DNA from: Omphiscola glabra
Taxonomy: Eukaryota; Mollusca; Gastropoda; Lymnaeidae
Direction of reading: 5' to 3'
Length of the DNA: 64,000 nt
Assembly: GCA_964017045.1 (NCBI GenBank)
Contig: OZ024794.1
Location: forward strand, 5,430,329 to 5,494,328
This document shows, piece by piece, positions 23,124 through 35,780 of this stretch. The position numbers were made by a program, and so were the translations under genes. The notes under the pieces were generated by a model. The model did not search any database and was not told the origin of the DNA. It saw only the letters and a program-made list of their open reading frames with translations. Position 1 is the stretch's first letter; each line of letters begins with the position of its first letter.

Positions 23124-24465
23124 GTGGACTGCTTCCTACTGGACTGCTTCCTAATGGGCTGCTTCCTACTGGACTGCTTCCTACTGGACTGCTTCCTACT
23201 GGACTGCTTCCTACTGGACTGCTTCCTAATGGACTGCTTCCTACTGGACTGCTTCCTACTGGACTGCTTCCTACTGGACTGCTTCCTACTGGACTGCTTC
23301 CTACTGGACTGCTTCCTAATGGACTGCTTCCTAATGGACTGCTTCCTACTGGACTGCTTCATACTGGACTACTTCCTACTGGACTGCTTCCTTATGGACT
23401 GCTTCCTAATGGACTGCTTCCTACTGGACTGCTTCCTACTGGATTGCTTCCTACTGGACTGATTCCTTATGGACTGCTTCCTAATGGACTGCTTCCTACT
23501 GGACTGCTTCCTTATGGACTGCTTCCTAATGGACTGCTTCCTACTGGACTGCTTCCTTATGGACTGCTTCCTCCTGGACTGCTTCCTAATGGACTGCTTC
23601 CTACTGGACTGCTTCCTACTGGACTGCTTCCTTATGGACTGCTTCCTACTGGACTGCTTCCTAATGGACTGCTTCCTTATGGACTGCTTCCTACTGGACT
23701 GCTTCCTACTGGACTGCTTCCTACTGGACTGCTTCCTACTGGACTGCTTCCTACTGGACTGCTTCCTACTGGACTGCTTCCTACTGGACTGCTTCCTACT
23801 GGACTGCTTCCTACTGGACTGCTTCCTACTGGACTGCTTCCTACTGGACTGCTTCCTACTGGACTGCTTCCTACTGGACTGCTTCCTAATGGACTGCTTC
23901 CTACTGGACTGCTTCCTACTGGACTGCTTCCTACTGGACTGCTTCCTTATGGACTGCTTCCTACTGGACTGCTTCCTAATGGACTGCTTCCTTATGGACT
24001 GCTTCCTACTGGACTGCTTCCTACTGGACTGCTTCCTAATGGACTGCTTCCTACTGGACTGCTTCCTACTGGACTGCTTCCTACTGGACTGCTTCCTACT
24101 GGACTGCTTCCTACTGGACTGCTTCCTACTGGACTGCTTCCTACTGGACTGCTTCCTACTGGACTGCTTCCTACTGGACTGCTTCCTACTGGACTGCTTC
24201 CTACTGGACTGCTTCCTACTGGACTGCTTCCTACTGGACTGCTTCCTTGTGGACTGCTTCCTAATGGACTGCTTCCTAATGGACTGCTTCCTAATGGACT
24301 GCTTCCTACTGGACTGCTTCCTTATGGACTGCTTCCTACTGGACTGCTTCCTACTGGACTGCTTCCTACTGGACTGCTTCCTACTGGACTGCTTCCTTAT
24401 GGACTGCTTCCTAATGGACTGCTTCCTAATGGACTGCTTCCTAATGGACTGCTCCCTAATCAGCG
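23124..24465. repeat. 15-bp minisatellite, about 89 copies
   Basis: Units of GGACTGCTTCCTACT with variants AAT, TAT, TGT and CCT in the last triplet. Because 15 is divisible by three and few units contain stops, all forward frames stay open for most of the array; a frame of 465 codons spans it, reading GLLPT/GLLPN/GLLPY. The variable triplet changes the amino acid rather than being silent, so there is no sign of selection on a protein. Treated as noncoding. Confidence 0.95.
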
Positions 24466-24539
24466 AATTTGGTATTGAGAGAGTTTATTACAAATAATTC
24501 TATATGTTTGAAAGAAAGTATGGTTCTCAATAATGATTT

Positions 24540-24770
24540 CAATAGCGCGCAAAATATAATTCCCGATAACTTGCGCTAAATGATATTTTTTTTTATATAA
24601 CGCAACTGCGTTTGGCGCGTAATATTTTATTTACGGGAAATGAAATCGTCTCAATTTATGTATGGTGTAAAAATATATTCGGTTTAAAAGTGGTTGGGAC
24701 ACCAGAATATTTAATACAGTTCACTGGCTTGAAATAAAATGTGTGCAGTGACGTATCATGGGGGAAGGTT
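24540..24770. repeat. Dispersed repeat family, diverged copy A
   Basis: Contains AACTTGCGCTAAATGATA, GCGTTTGGCGCGTAATATT, AAAAGTGGTTGGGACACCAG and a CAGTGACGTATC end. The same order appears near 47740-47910, 48320-48470 and 60605-60725. Confidence 0.6.
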
Positions 24771-25009
24771 TGTAGCAAAAAATTGGGATTCTTAAATGTG
24801 CGTTACTTGAGTTCATGTTTGGTCAAGTAACTTTAGTAGATGGGAAGTTCACGCATTGCTGTCGGCAATGTTTGGCGAGCTATAACTAGTAAATAAATTA
24901 CACGTCTGGAACTCGTGACCATTCTAAAGAGTGACAGTATTTTAATAGTGGGTACAAGTAAGTGTTGAATAAATCATCAGGTTCGACAACTTTCAGCGGT
25001 AGCTTCAAG
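24771..25009. other. Presumed 3' UTR and flank of the exon at 25010
   Basis: No coding. The nearest minus-strand poly(A)-signal variant, ATTAAA, reads at about 24709-24714; no closer AATAAA was found. Confidence 0.3.
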
Positions 25010-25215
25010 TTACATCCCCTGGTTGATGACAGGCATCTGTAACTTGAGGTTGAACTTGTGTCCGCCCACCATGACGTAGGACGGCATCTCCAGGGAAAAA
25101 GTGATGGGGAGGGCTATCTCCGTGTTTTTGAAATGACAAGCGACCTGGGGGCTGTCCTGGCCGTCCGTGTGGTTGGGCGCGGTATGGGCGTCATGGCTAC
25201 TGGCTGAGGGTGTTT
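25010..25215 (-). CDS. Terminal exon of an unidentified minus-strand gene
   Basis: Read on the minus strand, a strong acceptor (pyrimidine-rich TTCTTCTGCTCTGCGTTCTTTCAG region just above 25215) is followed by a 67-codon open frame ending in TAA at 25010-25012. The exon starts after codon position 1 (phase 1). The peptide has a polar start (TPSASSHDAH), then a Cys, then a strongly patterned end: ALPITFSLEMPSYVMVGGHK and NLKLQMPVINQGM. The alternating hydrophobic residues suggest beta strands. Codon choice is GC-rich and coding-like compared with the AT-rich flanks. I do not recognise the family. Upstream exons should lie at higher coordinates on the minus strand but were not found. Confidence 0.45.
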
Positions 25216-25256
25216 CTGAAAGAACGCAGAGCAGAAGAATAACAGCATTGCCAGTA

Positions 25257-25385
25257 GAATACTTTTAAGAGATACAAAGGGTAGTGAATGCCAGGGTAGG
25301 GTTAAAATTGGCCGGTAATGGAATACTTTTATGAGATACAAAGGGTAGTGAATGCCAGGGTAGGGTTAATAAGGGCCGGTAATGG
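25257..25385. repeat. 64-bp direct duplication
   Basis: Two tandem copies starting GAATACTTTTAAGAGATACA at 25257 and GAATACTTTTATGAGATACA at 25321. It lies in the intron immediately upstream of the exon above. Confidence 0.9.
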
Positions 25386-25547
25386 CATGGCTTTGCTATT
25401 GGCCGGCTTGATATCAGGATTTGTAATTTGAAAAATGAATGGGGGCGTGACGTGTAATAGGAACAAAAGTTCTGATCTATAAACTGGCATGGGAGAGATT
25501 TGAACCACGGGAGTGAATTTTCAACAACTCCGATTGACTTACAAAGA

Positions 25548-25735
25548 AAAAAAAAATTATTTTTAATTTTTAAAAAAATATTTAAAAAATAAAAAATAAT
25601 TTTTCAAAAATATTTTTGAAAAATGTGACATAAAAAATAAATTTAAAAATATTTTTAAAAAAATTTTTAATAGTTTTTAAAAAAAAAAAAATTTTCTATT
25701 TAAAAAAATTTATTTAAAAAGCTGTTTTAAAGCAA
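25548..25735. repeat. A/T-only low-complexity block with a 26-bp perfect palindrome
   Basis: Almost pure A and T. Positions 25599-25624 form a perfect palindrome (half-site ATTTTTCAAAAAT), centred between 25611 and 25612. No other feature recognised. Confidence 0.85.
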
Positions 25736-26400
25736 AAATAAATACAATATTTACTTAAGCATGACGTCACATCACCGGGGTTGGGGGGGGGGGGTTGTTG
25801 CTAGAACCAGTTACCTTTAGCATACTCAAGAATGCATTATTCAGAGATTTAAATAGCGTTGTAAATGTATTGGAAAATTTGAAACTGTTACTCCATTTTC
25901 TGTTGGAAAATTCTGATGATCTCCCTTTCACCACAAAAAAAGTCACGTCAGCACGACGTCATGTACATTTTGCCGTCACAGACAAGCGAGAGAGAGAGAA
26001 GAACTTTATCTTAATCTCTACAGATGAAGTGACAGGGGCGATTGACAACACATGTATACATTGCTAGGCGCTGTCAGCTGACAACACTTTGTTGGATATT
26101 ATGGTTTCTTGGATACTGTCTGTTTTGTTGGATATTAGATGTATTATATATCTGTTTAGCATTCTTCTTATCAAAATACTAATGGCTTTCATGCATCTTA
26201 TGAAATAACCCCATACTGTTGATTTCTGAATCTGGAAAGTCCCCCAAAAAATGGGTGAAGAATTTATCCTACTGGCAATAAGAGAGGGACTGACTTCATA
26301 AACATGACTGAGAAAATGGAATATGAGTTGTATGGCACATTAACGCCAATGGTGTTTGCTTTATAACTGGATGAGTTAAATTTCCATGAAAATGAATCAA
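25736..26400. other. No gene recognised
   Basis: Unique sequence with a G run at about 25783-25793. The forward frame 25795-26067 has no motif. Confidence 0.5.
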
Positions 26401-26424
26401 TGATCTATTCTTATTTATACACTT

Positions 26425-26535
26425 ATTTGTTGTTGTTGTTTTTGGTTGGGTTTTTGTTGTCGTTGTTGTTTTGTTGTTGTTTTGTTGTTGTTTTGTTGTT
26501 GTTTTTTGTTGTTTTTTAGTTGTTTTTTTTAGTGT
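26425..26535. repeat. GTT-rich simple repeat
   Basis: (GTTGTTGTTTT)n-like low-complexity DNA. Confidence 0.9.
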
Positions 26536-27054
26536 GCAAGACAACGAAAGGGTTATTCAGGGTGGGAGTGAATATTTGTATGCTTGTAAAGGAAAACAGT
26601 GTCAAAATATGCATACGTCTGGGACTTAACTTATAATTTCTATAAACAAAAGGCCTCAAGACAGTCCTGCATACTAACTGCGGGCCTTTAAACAGTATTC
26701 TTACAGAATGTCCTACATCTTACCAGACAGCTCTTAAACAATAGTCTTACAGACTTGTTGCAGACCTACAGATTACCTCTAACAGTTTTCCCCCTTATTA
26801 CCACACTACCCCTTATCTACCGGAATTAAAACAATCGTCCTACAGACAGTCCTGCACCCTACCTGCCGGAATTAAAACAATCGTCCTACTGATAGTCCTA
26901 CCCCCTACCCGTACTTCTATATTGATTGATATAAAAGTCGCCTCCGAAAAATATTAATTAATATTTTTAACGGTAGAACAGTCTTCTGCTACATAAGACA
27001 TCAACAAAGCTAATTGGTTGTCATTACTTCTGTAAAGTAAATATGAACATAATT
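26536..27054. other. No gene; scattered short repeats
   Basis: Diverged modules with ACAGTCCTGCA and TTAAACAATCGTCCTAC recur several times between 26650 and 26920. Confidence 0.5.
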
Positions 27055-27335
27055 TGTCGAAGATGGACTCTTCCCGACCCTCTGTGTTGACAACTCTCTC
27101 TAAGATGAACTCTTCGTGACCCTCCGTGTTGACAACTCTCTCAAAGATAAAGATGGACTCTTCCTGGCCCTCCGTGTTGACAACTCTGTCAATGATGGAT
27201 TCTTCCTGACCATCTGTGTTGACAACTCTCTTAATAGTGGACTCTTTCCTGACCCTCTGTGTTGACAACTCTCTCAGTGGTGTACTCTTCCTGACCCTCT
27301 ATGTTGACAAAACTATAACTATGATAGACTCCTTC
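27055..27335. repeat. ~38-45-bp tandem repeat, about 7 copies
   Basis: Modules with TGTGTTGACAACTCTCTC and GGACTCTTCCTGACCCTC. A minus-strand frame over it is repeat translation (RVVNTEGQEES). Confidence 0.9.
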
Positions 27336-27354
27336 TTACCCTCTTGTTGATAAA

Positions 27355-27770
27355 GATGAAGATTTCTCTTTTTCCAATTGACATTCCTAATAATTCATTG
27401 GCACAAATTAATCTTTCTGTTTCCAACTGACATTCCTAATAATTCATTGGCACAAATTAATCTTTCTGTTTCCAACTGACATTCCTAAGGTTCATTGGCA
27501 AAAATGCTTCTCTTGGCGTTCACTCCAGTAACATTGCATATGATGTTTTTATATGAGAAATAATTGTTAAAATCAATTAAAATTAATTTCTAGTTTCGGG
27601 AGAATAACATCTTAACTATCATATTTTCTCCCTCATTATAATATGAACATTTACTATTTCAATGCCATTTGGGGTATTGCGAATTATGATATGAACATTA
27701 CCTCTGTCAATGCCATTTAGGGTATTGCGAATTATGATATAAACATTCTCTCAATGCCATTGTAGGCATC
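27355..27770. repeat. Two short tandem arrays (~50 bp units)
   Basis: 27360-27500 has about three copies containing ATTCCTAATAATTCATTGGC. 27620-27765 has about three copies containing GGGTATTGCGAATTATGATA. Confidence 0.85.
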
Positions 27771-28475
27771 GCAAGTGACACTGATTGTTAAGCCCACCTT
27801 AAGTAAAAGAAACGGATGATCCACACACACCACATAAGATAAGTGATGTTATGATTTTCTTTTGATGAAAATCACAGATTTAGGGCTAACTCCGTTTTAA
27901 TAAACGATGCACATTCTGAAGTTTATGAAAAGTGGGGGCGGCGGGTCTTTTTAAGACAAAATTGATATTGAGCTTAAAACCAAAGTTTGAGAAATGATAC
28001 CAAGAGTTTTGGCCACGCATGGTTTAACATTTTGTATCATACACTGCACCGTGGAAGGTGCTTCATTCAGAAGCTCTTCCGTGCATGCTCCATGTGGCAT
28101 CTGTTGAAAAGATGTTTTAGTGTGGTCATCCAACTTAGCCCGAAGCAACACATAGTCTAGAAATATGAACACGGTTAAATATCTGCCCAACAGACTACAC
28201 CGACCATTGAAACTGCCATCCCTTTATCAAGAACATTCATCGCGTTAAGAATCACTGATGACTAGAAAACTCTACCCAAAGATTTGGCCTCCCTTTAGAA
28301 AAGGCTGCTCTAACGCCTCATCAGCTTATTATTACAATAATTTTTGTTGTTGTTGTTGTAAAATTCCATTTCTATTTTGATTCAATGTTGAATTATGTGT
28401 TGTGTAAGAATAAGCTAACATAGAAGGGCATGCAAACCTCCACACTGATTCTGAGAATATTTATAATGAATTATG
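27771..28475. other. No gene recognised
   Basis: Unique sequence. A minus-strand frame 27951-28190 (79 codons) is open but has no motif or splice context I can defend. Confidence 0.45.
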
Positions 28476-28479
28476 ACCG

Positions 28480-28569
28480 GTTAAGGGGGGGGGGGGGGGG
28501 GGTTTGCGGTCAGAGCTTATCTATGTCCTCAAGGGAGCGGTGGTCGGAAAACGTTTGAGAACCACTGAT
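28480..28569. mobile_element. Poly-G tract and a lone hAT-like terminus
   Basis: About 18-20 consecutive G residues near 28485-28502, then a sequence ending in CGTTTGAGAACCACTG (to 28569), the typical right end of many hAT elements. A matching CAGTGGTTCTCAAA left end was not found in the upstream few kilobases. Confidence 0.45.
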
Positions 28570-28900
28570 CTACACTAACGTCAAATCTTACTCTTTGTCG
28601 TTTGGTATTTAGGGAAAAGTTCCCTGTTAATTTAAGCTAAGTCAGTAGTGAACAATTAATTTGTTCAAATGCCGAGTTTCGCCAAATCAACGAATATTTT
28701 GTACACATAGATCTCTAAACACATGTAGCCAAAGATAGCTCATAATAAGTCCATACACATTTCAACATACATGTCTGACGGCGAGGTGTCTGCATACGTC
28801 AGCCTGACCTCGAACTTCAGAGGATAATGAATCATGGGACCGGAAGTGACTGTCTCGAATTTACTTTCACTGTTAACTGCAGATGGAAGTTAAATAGAAT
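28570..28900. other. No gene recognised
   Basis: Unique sequence, no feature seen. Confidence 0.5.
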
Positions 28901-28904
28901 TTTC

Positions 28905-29095
28905 TTGATATATGGTCCTAGTTATAGATATGATTCTTGTTATAGATATGATAGTAGTTATAGATATAATTCTGGCTATAGATACGATTCTAGTCATAAC
29001 CATGATCCTAGCTATAGATATTATCCTATTTATAGATATGATCTTAGTTATAGATATGTTCCTAGTTATGTATATTGTCCTGGCTATAGATACGT
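28905..29095. repeat. 18-bp tandem repeat, about 10 copies
   Basis: Units of TATAGATATGATTCTAGT with drift. Because the unit length is a multiple of three, overlapping forward frames stay open; these are not genes. Confidence 0.9.
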
Positions 29096-29214
29096 TTATT
29101 TATTTTTAAAATTCTTTTGAAGATTCTAAAATTTAGATCAAGCTGGATAAAAAAAAGTCTTGCATAAAAAATTCTAAACTTGTATGGATAGTGAATTAGA
29201 AAGAGATCACTTTT

Positions 29215-29605
29215 AACGGGTGGGTGAGTGTGTGGATGGATGGATTAGTGTATGGATGGATGGGGGATATACAGATAGATGGATGGGTGTGGATCGGTGG
29301 GTATATGGATGAGTGTTTTGAATCTTTGGGTGACTGGGATGATGGGTGCGTGGATGAGCTAGATTAATTTGTTGTTTTTTTTCTTTTTTGAGTGTACTGA
29401 TAGTGTAAGTATGGATAGTGCAAGTATGGATAGTGCAAGTATGGACAGTTTTAGTAGGGACAATCTAGGTATGAAAGTGTAAGGATGAACAGTGTCCTTA
29501 TGAACAGTGTCATTATGAACAGTGTCATTATGAACAGTGTCATTATGAACAGTGTCATTATGAACAGTGTCATTATGAACAGTGTCGTTATAAACAGTGT
29601 CATTG
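29215..29605. repeat. GGAT-rich stretch and 15-bp AACAGTGTCATTATG array
   Basis: 29215-29350 is degenerate (GGAT/GGGT)n. 29400-29460 has copies of TAGTGCAAGTATGGA. 29488-29605 has about 8 copies of AACAGTGTCATTATG. Confidence 0.9.
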
Positions 29606-30934
29606 TGGGCTGAGCTTATTTAGAAACACCTGTTTCTAACACAAGAACCTGACTGCCCCTTACTGACCCTGACTGCCCCTGACTGCAAACTCGACTCTTT
29701 GGCGACGTAACAACAATCGCAAGAACGCCTCACAATCAAGGAAGCACGCACGTTGAAGTTGACAGATTGTGTAACTAAAAGTATCTTCATCTTCCGGCCC
29801 TAACATTATACCAGTGTTTCTCAAACTTTGTCCCCAAGCCGCGCCCTAAGCACATGAAAAGTGTTAAGGTCCCCATCCTACACAAACACCTCTGCCCCCC
29901 TTTAGTGACATGGCTACAAGAAAGAGGTTTCCCTGCGGCAGTCAGAGAGTTTGAATGTCTACTTGAAAGTCTGGAAACAATCAATCTTAAAGGTGAAAAC
30001 TTACCTAACTTAAAGACCAACCCCCCCCCCCCCCCCAAACTCAGCAATAAAAATAATAATCTGAACGCTCCACTTTGGAGTCCACTGCTTTAAATGGAAG
30101 AATTGGTTTCATAAATGCAATATTTTATATAAATATAATTTCATATCGGAACGGTAATTTGGTGGAAATTTATTATATGTTAATTTTTTAATGATATGTT
30201 CTTACACCAGTGGATAATGGATATGTCAGTAAAGTTTAAACTGTTCACAATGTGAAGGATAATTAATGAAGGACTGCGTTCAAGCTGTGTGAAGGAAATA
30301 GTAGAGCAAGGTTTGTGGAAGCTCGAATCAAAATACAGGACAATGAGATAAGAAAGTTTCGGCTAAGAGCCCTCCTCAGCAGTCAGGACAAATGGAAATT
30401 CGACAGTAAATAGAAACTGGTTTTTGTCATATTTTTATTTTTCCTTTCTGCCAAAGAAGGCTTCTTCTGGTACTGTCCTGTCTCTTGATTTAAGCTTCCA
30501 TATACCTTGTTCTACTATTTCCTTCATGATCTCAAGTGCCATGACATGTTTACAGTCTGAAGTGCCATGTCATGTCTTTTATCTAATAATCAAATCGATT
30601 TTGTCCTCCTAATACTACGAGTTACTTTCGCCTCTGTAACTATGGTCAACAGAATTTATGTATTGTGTTTTCATCGAGTAAGATTGCAACATCCAAGGTT
30701 GATAGGGATTACTCACCTGTGTGTGTTGGCTGGACAGGGGCGGAACTGACAGAACAATGGAGTAGGCTAATGCACAGCACACATAGGTTGAGAACTGATG
30801 TCCATTGAGCATCGAACATTCTATGAGAATTGGTTGTGTTATACAAACAATTGTTAGTTTTTTTATAAAAAAATTAGATAGACTAAAATAAATTGAAGTT
30901 ATTTGTTTATAACTAAAAAACTTCATGCCATCTT
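29606..30934. other. No gene; possible hAT-like terminus
   Basis: CAGTGTTTCTCAAAC at about 29812 looks like the left end of a hAT element, but the right-hand counterpart near 30080 (GGAGTCCACTG) is not a convincing inverted repeat. A C run lies at about 30020-30036. Open frames at 29787-30093 overlap on opposite strands and show no motif. Confidence 0.4.
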
Positions 30935-31695
30935 GAATGGTTGGATGGTTGGATGGCTGGATGGTTGGATGGCTGGATGGTTGGATGGCTGGATGGTTGG
31001 ATGGTTGGATGGCTGGATGGTTGGATGTTTGGATGGCTACATGGCTGGATGGTTGGATGGCTAGATGGTTGGATGGCTAGATGACTAGATGGCTAGATGT
31101 CTAGATGGTTGGATGGCTAGATGGCTAGATGGTTGGATGGCTAGATGGTTGGATGGCTAGATGTCTAGATGGTTGGATGGCTAGATGTCTAGATGGTTAA
31201 ATGGCTAAATGGATAGATGTCTAGATGGTTGAATGGCTAGATGGCTAGATGTCTAGATGGTTGGATGGCTAGATGTTTAGATGGTTGGATGGCTAGATGC
31301 TAGATGTCACTTTGGGTTAGCTCATATGAAATGCCTTGGTCAATGGCTAGATGGCTAGATGTCATTTTGGGTTAGCTCATATGGAATGTCTTGGTCAATG
31401 GCTTGATTTCTAGATGGTTGGATGGCTAGATAACTAGATGTCACATTTAAGTTAGCTCATATGGAATGTTTGGGTAAATGGCTAGATGGTTGGATGGCTA
31501 GATGTCACATTTGAGTTAGCTCATATGGAATGTTTTGGTCAATGGCTAGATGTCTAGATCATTGGATGGCTAAATGGCTAGATGTCACATTAGGGTTAGC
31601 TTATCTCAAATACGTTGGTAATTGGCTAGATGGCTCGATGACTAGATGGCTAGATGGTTAGATGGTAAGATGGCTAGAGGGGTACATGTAACATT
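30935..31695. repeat. 8-bp GGATGGCT/GGATGGTT array with nested longer repeat
   Basis: Simple (TGGATGGC/TAGATGGT) repeats. From about 31300, a longer module containing GTTAGCTCATATGGAATG and TTGGTCAATGGCTAGATG is inserted about five times. Confidence 0.93.
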
Positions 31696-32299
31696 AAGGT
31701 TAGCTCATGTCACATGTGTTGGTCATACCGTGGGTATCGTTGTAACAAAAATAATTCTAATGCCTTAGATAGCTCTTTAACACGTTCAGCTGTATTGTTA
31801 CAAACAGATGTTTTAGTCACAAGTGTGGACGTAGCAAGAGTTAGGTTATTGGTTTCATATTCCAACTGTTTTTGTCCTAATGACAACACCAGCAATAACA
31901 AAGGCCAGCCATTAACATATACTGTTACAAACACGGCAACAAAACAGTCAACAATTTCCTCACCTGTGCAAACAGCTGACTGGGGTCTCGACAAAAGGAA
32001 ACTTGACTCTTACCTGGACAGCTGAAGTCTTAGAAACCAGAGTGTCACACGTTGTAGAAGTGGCTCACATAAATTAACATATATTTTTGGCAACTGTAAA
32101 CCAACGAATTCAAAGGGAAAAGAATCACTGGATGCTTTCTTGTTCCTATGAGACTGTCAGATATTCTTAAACTTGGTCTGGATATTCTAATACTTGGTCT
32201 TGATATTCTAATACTTGGTCTGGATATTCTAATACTTGGACTTGGTGCAGTAAGTACATCTTAAATGATTGTATTGAGTGACTCTGACATGACTGCAGC
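31696..32299. other. No gene; short 21-bp repeat
   Basis: Opposite-strand open frames at 31710-32025 have no recognisable motif. 32158-32240 contains about four copies of GATATTCTAATACTTGGTCT. Confidence 0.45.
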
Positions 32300-33352
32300 G
32301 AGGGACGACTCTGACATGAAGGAACTGATTGACATCACAATCTGCAGTCTTCCTTGACATTACAATCTGCAGTTGTCACTGACATCACAATCAATGGTAT
32401 TCTTTGACATTACAATATGCAGTCTTCCTTGACCTCACCATCTGCAGTCTTCTTTGACATCACAATCTTCCAGTCTTCTTTTAAATCACAATCTCGCAGT
32501 CTTCCTTTACATCACAATCTTGCAGTCTTCCTTTACACCACAATTTTCCGTCTTCATTGACATCACATTCTGCATCCTTCATTTGCCCTACCATCTGCAG
32601 TCTTCTTTGACATCACATTCTGCATCCTTCATTTGCCCTACCATCTGCTGTCTTCATTGACATCACATTCTGCATCCTTCATTTGCCCTACCATCTGCTG
32701 TCTTCATTGACATCACATTCTGCATCCTTCATTTGCCCTACCATCTGCTGTCTTCATTGACATCACATTCTGCATCCTTCATTTGCCCTACCATCTGCAG
32801 TCTTGATTGACATCACATTCTGCATCCTTCATTTGCCCTACCATCTGCTGTCTTCATTGACATCACATTCTGCATCCTTCATTTGCCCTACCATCTGCTG
32901 TCTTCATTGACATCACATTCTGCATCCTTCATTTGCCCTACCATCTGCTGTCTTCATTGACATCACATTCTGCATCCTTCATTTGCCCTACCATCTGCTG
33001 TCTTCTTTGACATCACATTCTGCATCCTTCATTTGCCCTACCATCTGCTGTCTTCATTGACATCACATTCTGCATCCTTCATTTGCCCTACCATCTGCTG
33101 TCTTCATTGACATCACATTCTGCATCCTTCATTTGCCCTACCATCTGCAGTCTTCATTGACATCACATTCTGCATCCTTCATTTGCCCTACCATCTGCTG
33201 TCTTCATTGACATCACATTCTGCATCCTTCATTTACCCTACCATCTGCAGTCTTCATTGACATCACATTCTGCATCCTTCATTTGCCCTACCATCTGCTG
33301 TCTTCTTTGACATCACATTCTGCATCCTTCATTTGCCCTACCATCTGCTGTC
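32300..33352. repeat. 50-bp minisatellite, about 16 clean copies plus diverged left flank
   Basis: The unit is TTGACATCACATTCTGCATC, CTTCATTTGCCCTACCATCT and GCTGTCTTCA. Copies from 32550 to 33350 are almost identical; those at 32300-32550 are shorter and diverged, which looks like the ancestral edge. Confidence 0.96.
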
Positions 33353-34924
33353 CCCGCAAAATATAAATCATTAAGTTGGTTGAGAGCTGTAGTTCCTAGG
33401 GTCACGTCAAGGATTTTTTACCTTTTCCAAAATTCGTCAAATTAATCCTAGGAGACTACATCACTTCTGTCAATTTGTCTTCATACATGCGGTCTTCCTC
33501 CTTTGCTTGCGTCATTTCCACTATCAAAACGTCATTTTTTTAAAGTTTCCCACGTCAATTATTTGCAGACTCAGTGGTTCTAACATTAAGTACATGAGGG
33601 TACTCTATGACAAACTTGCATTTCCAGGATCTTTAAAAATACATGATCGAGATTATTCTATTACAGACGTGCAGTTCCAGAGTTTCTAACATTAGGTGTT
33701 AGATTATTCTATTAAACACTTGCATATCCAGGGGATGTAACATTATGTGTATGATAGTATATAAATATGAGAAAATTACAGTTTTTAGTCCGTGTCAGAA
33801 TATCAGAAGTGATAAAATGGGAATGCTGAGTGAATAATGCATACCTCACATCGTGTACTTTTCTTATTGTTATTCTATACCACACGCACATACATACACA
33901 CACACACAAACACACCCGCGCACGCACACAATGAGACAGTGGCGTATCAATAGAGTGGATGTCAAAGCTGTTGTGCCATTCCTCTTGGTGAACTGCCTCC
34001 GACAGTGCTAGGAAACAATACTTAAATAAATTGAACAACACAATATATTTCCAGTGCTCCTCTTTCAGACCTGTTTACTCTTCGATTTTGGCGTGCAATG
34101 TACAATTTTGAGGTGTATACAATATATAAACTGTATGTGTATTTTTTTTACTATTAAGATAATGTATTGAACGATTTTGTGATGATATTGTACGATTTTA
34201 AGAGTTTGGGGGTAAACAGGTCTGCTCTTTCCCCATGGCAATCATGCTGATAGCACCATGTGGTTACCGTATATAATATAACGTAAGAATCCCTGGACCC
34301 AGAAGTCGTCTTTTTGTTAAGATATCACGTGATCCAGTGATGAATGTTACTTGAAAGGCAATGCGTTATTCTTAGAGTGTTGTTCTAGTAAAGTTGAGGA
34401 AGGGGGAAGGGGGGAGACAACGCGGTTAATTTGGGACTAGTTTAAACTTAATGGGGCAGCAACCCCCAGTTGACTCACCGACTCAAACAATGGTCTTCTC
34501 CCTTGATTTAAATAATGGTTTTCGCCCTTGTTTTTTTAAATAATGATCTACGCCCTTGAAGAAAAACACAGGGAAACGAAATGCATGTCATCGTCACAGC
34601 AGCGAGTTCATCCAATTTTGTTGTTGTATTTTTTGTAGAGATAAAGAAGGCAAACAAAGTTTAGCGAATAATGTATGCAACACTAGGCAAATTTGCCCTT
34701 GCCTACTACGAGGCCGGGGGAGTTGGGGTGGTAAGCGGGCTTGATTGATTATACAAAAAATACAAGATTGTAAATTTGTGTGTATGTTATCTCCATTGAA
34801 GTAAGTGCAGTGATAGACCATAAAAAGGAAACAACTAATGTGTGGAAATTGTTTAGGTAACTGGTGGGGGGGTGTTGCTAATCGTTATGTAGAAGTCCCC
34901 AAGTCATCGTTAATGTTCCGTCTC
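33353..34924. other. No gene recognised
   Basis: Unique sequence with a CA-rich simple tract at about 33885-33930. Frames at 33712-34041 (minus) and 34556-34821 (both strands) have no motif support. Confidence 0.5.
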
Positions 34925-35780
34925 TTGTAATGATGTAACGCAGGCCAGTACAACTTAGCATGTAATGCAGGCCAGTACAACTCAGCATATAACGCAGGCC
35001 AGCAAAACTTAGCATATAACGCAGGCCAGTACAACTTAGCATGTAATGCAGGCCAGTACAACTTAGCATGTAACGCAGGCCAGTACAACTTAGCATATAA
35101 CGCAGGCCAGCACAACTTAGCATATAACGCAGGACAGTACAACTTAGCATGTAATGCAGGCCAGTACAACTTAGCATGTAATGCAGGCCAGTACAACTTA
35201 GCATATAACGCAGGCCAGCACAACTTAGCATATAACGCAGGACAGTACAACTTAGCATGTAATGCAGGCCAGTACAACTTAGCATGTAATGCAGGCCAGT
35301 ACAACTCAGCATATAACGCAGGCCAGTACAATTTAGCATATAACGCAGGCCAGCACAACTCAGCATGTAAGGCGGGCCAGCACAACTCAGCATGTAAAGC
35401 GGGCCAGCACAACTCAACATGTAAGGCGGGCAAGCACAACTCAGTATGTAAGGCGGGCCAGCACAACTCAGTATGTAAGGCGGGCCAGCACAACTCAGCA
35501 TGTAAGGCGGGCCAGCACAACTCAGCATGTAAGGCGGGCAAGCACAACTCAGTATGTAAGGCGGGCCAGCACAACTCAGCATGTAAGGCGGGCCAGCACA
35601 ACTCAGCATGTAAGGCGGGCCAGCACAACTCAGCATGTAAGGCGGGCAAGCACAACTCAGCATGTAAGGCTGGCCAGCACAACTCAGCATGTAAGGCGGG
35701 CCAGCACAACTCAGCATGTAAGGCGAGCCAACACAACTCAGCATGTAAGGCGGGCCAGCACAACTCAGCATGTAAGGCAG
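34925..35780. repeat. 27-bp minisatellite, about 31 copies
   Basis: The unit is GCAGGCCAGTACAACTTAGC plus ATGTAAT. Left-half copies have TACAACTTAG; right-half copies shift to AGGCGGGCC and CACAACTCAG, giving two subfamilies. Two minus-strand frames stay open across it (27 is divisible by three). It abuts the dispersed repeat at 35778, whose first bases (AAGGCAGGCCGTAATAA) match the unit's GGCGGGCC core. Confidence 0.95.

Noticed and set aside
32300..33352. Short frames within the 50-bp array
   Set aside because: Repeat translation; 50 is not divisible by three, so frames break at each unit.
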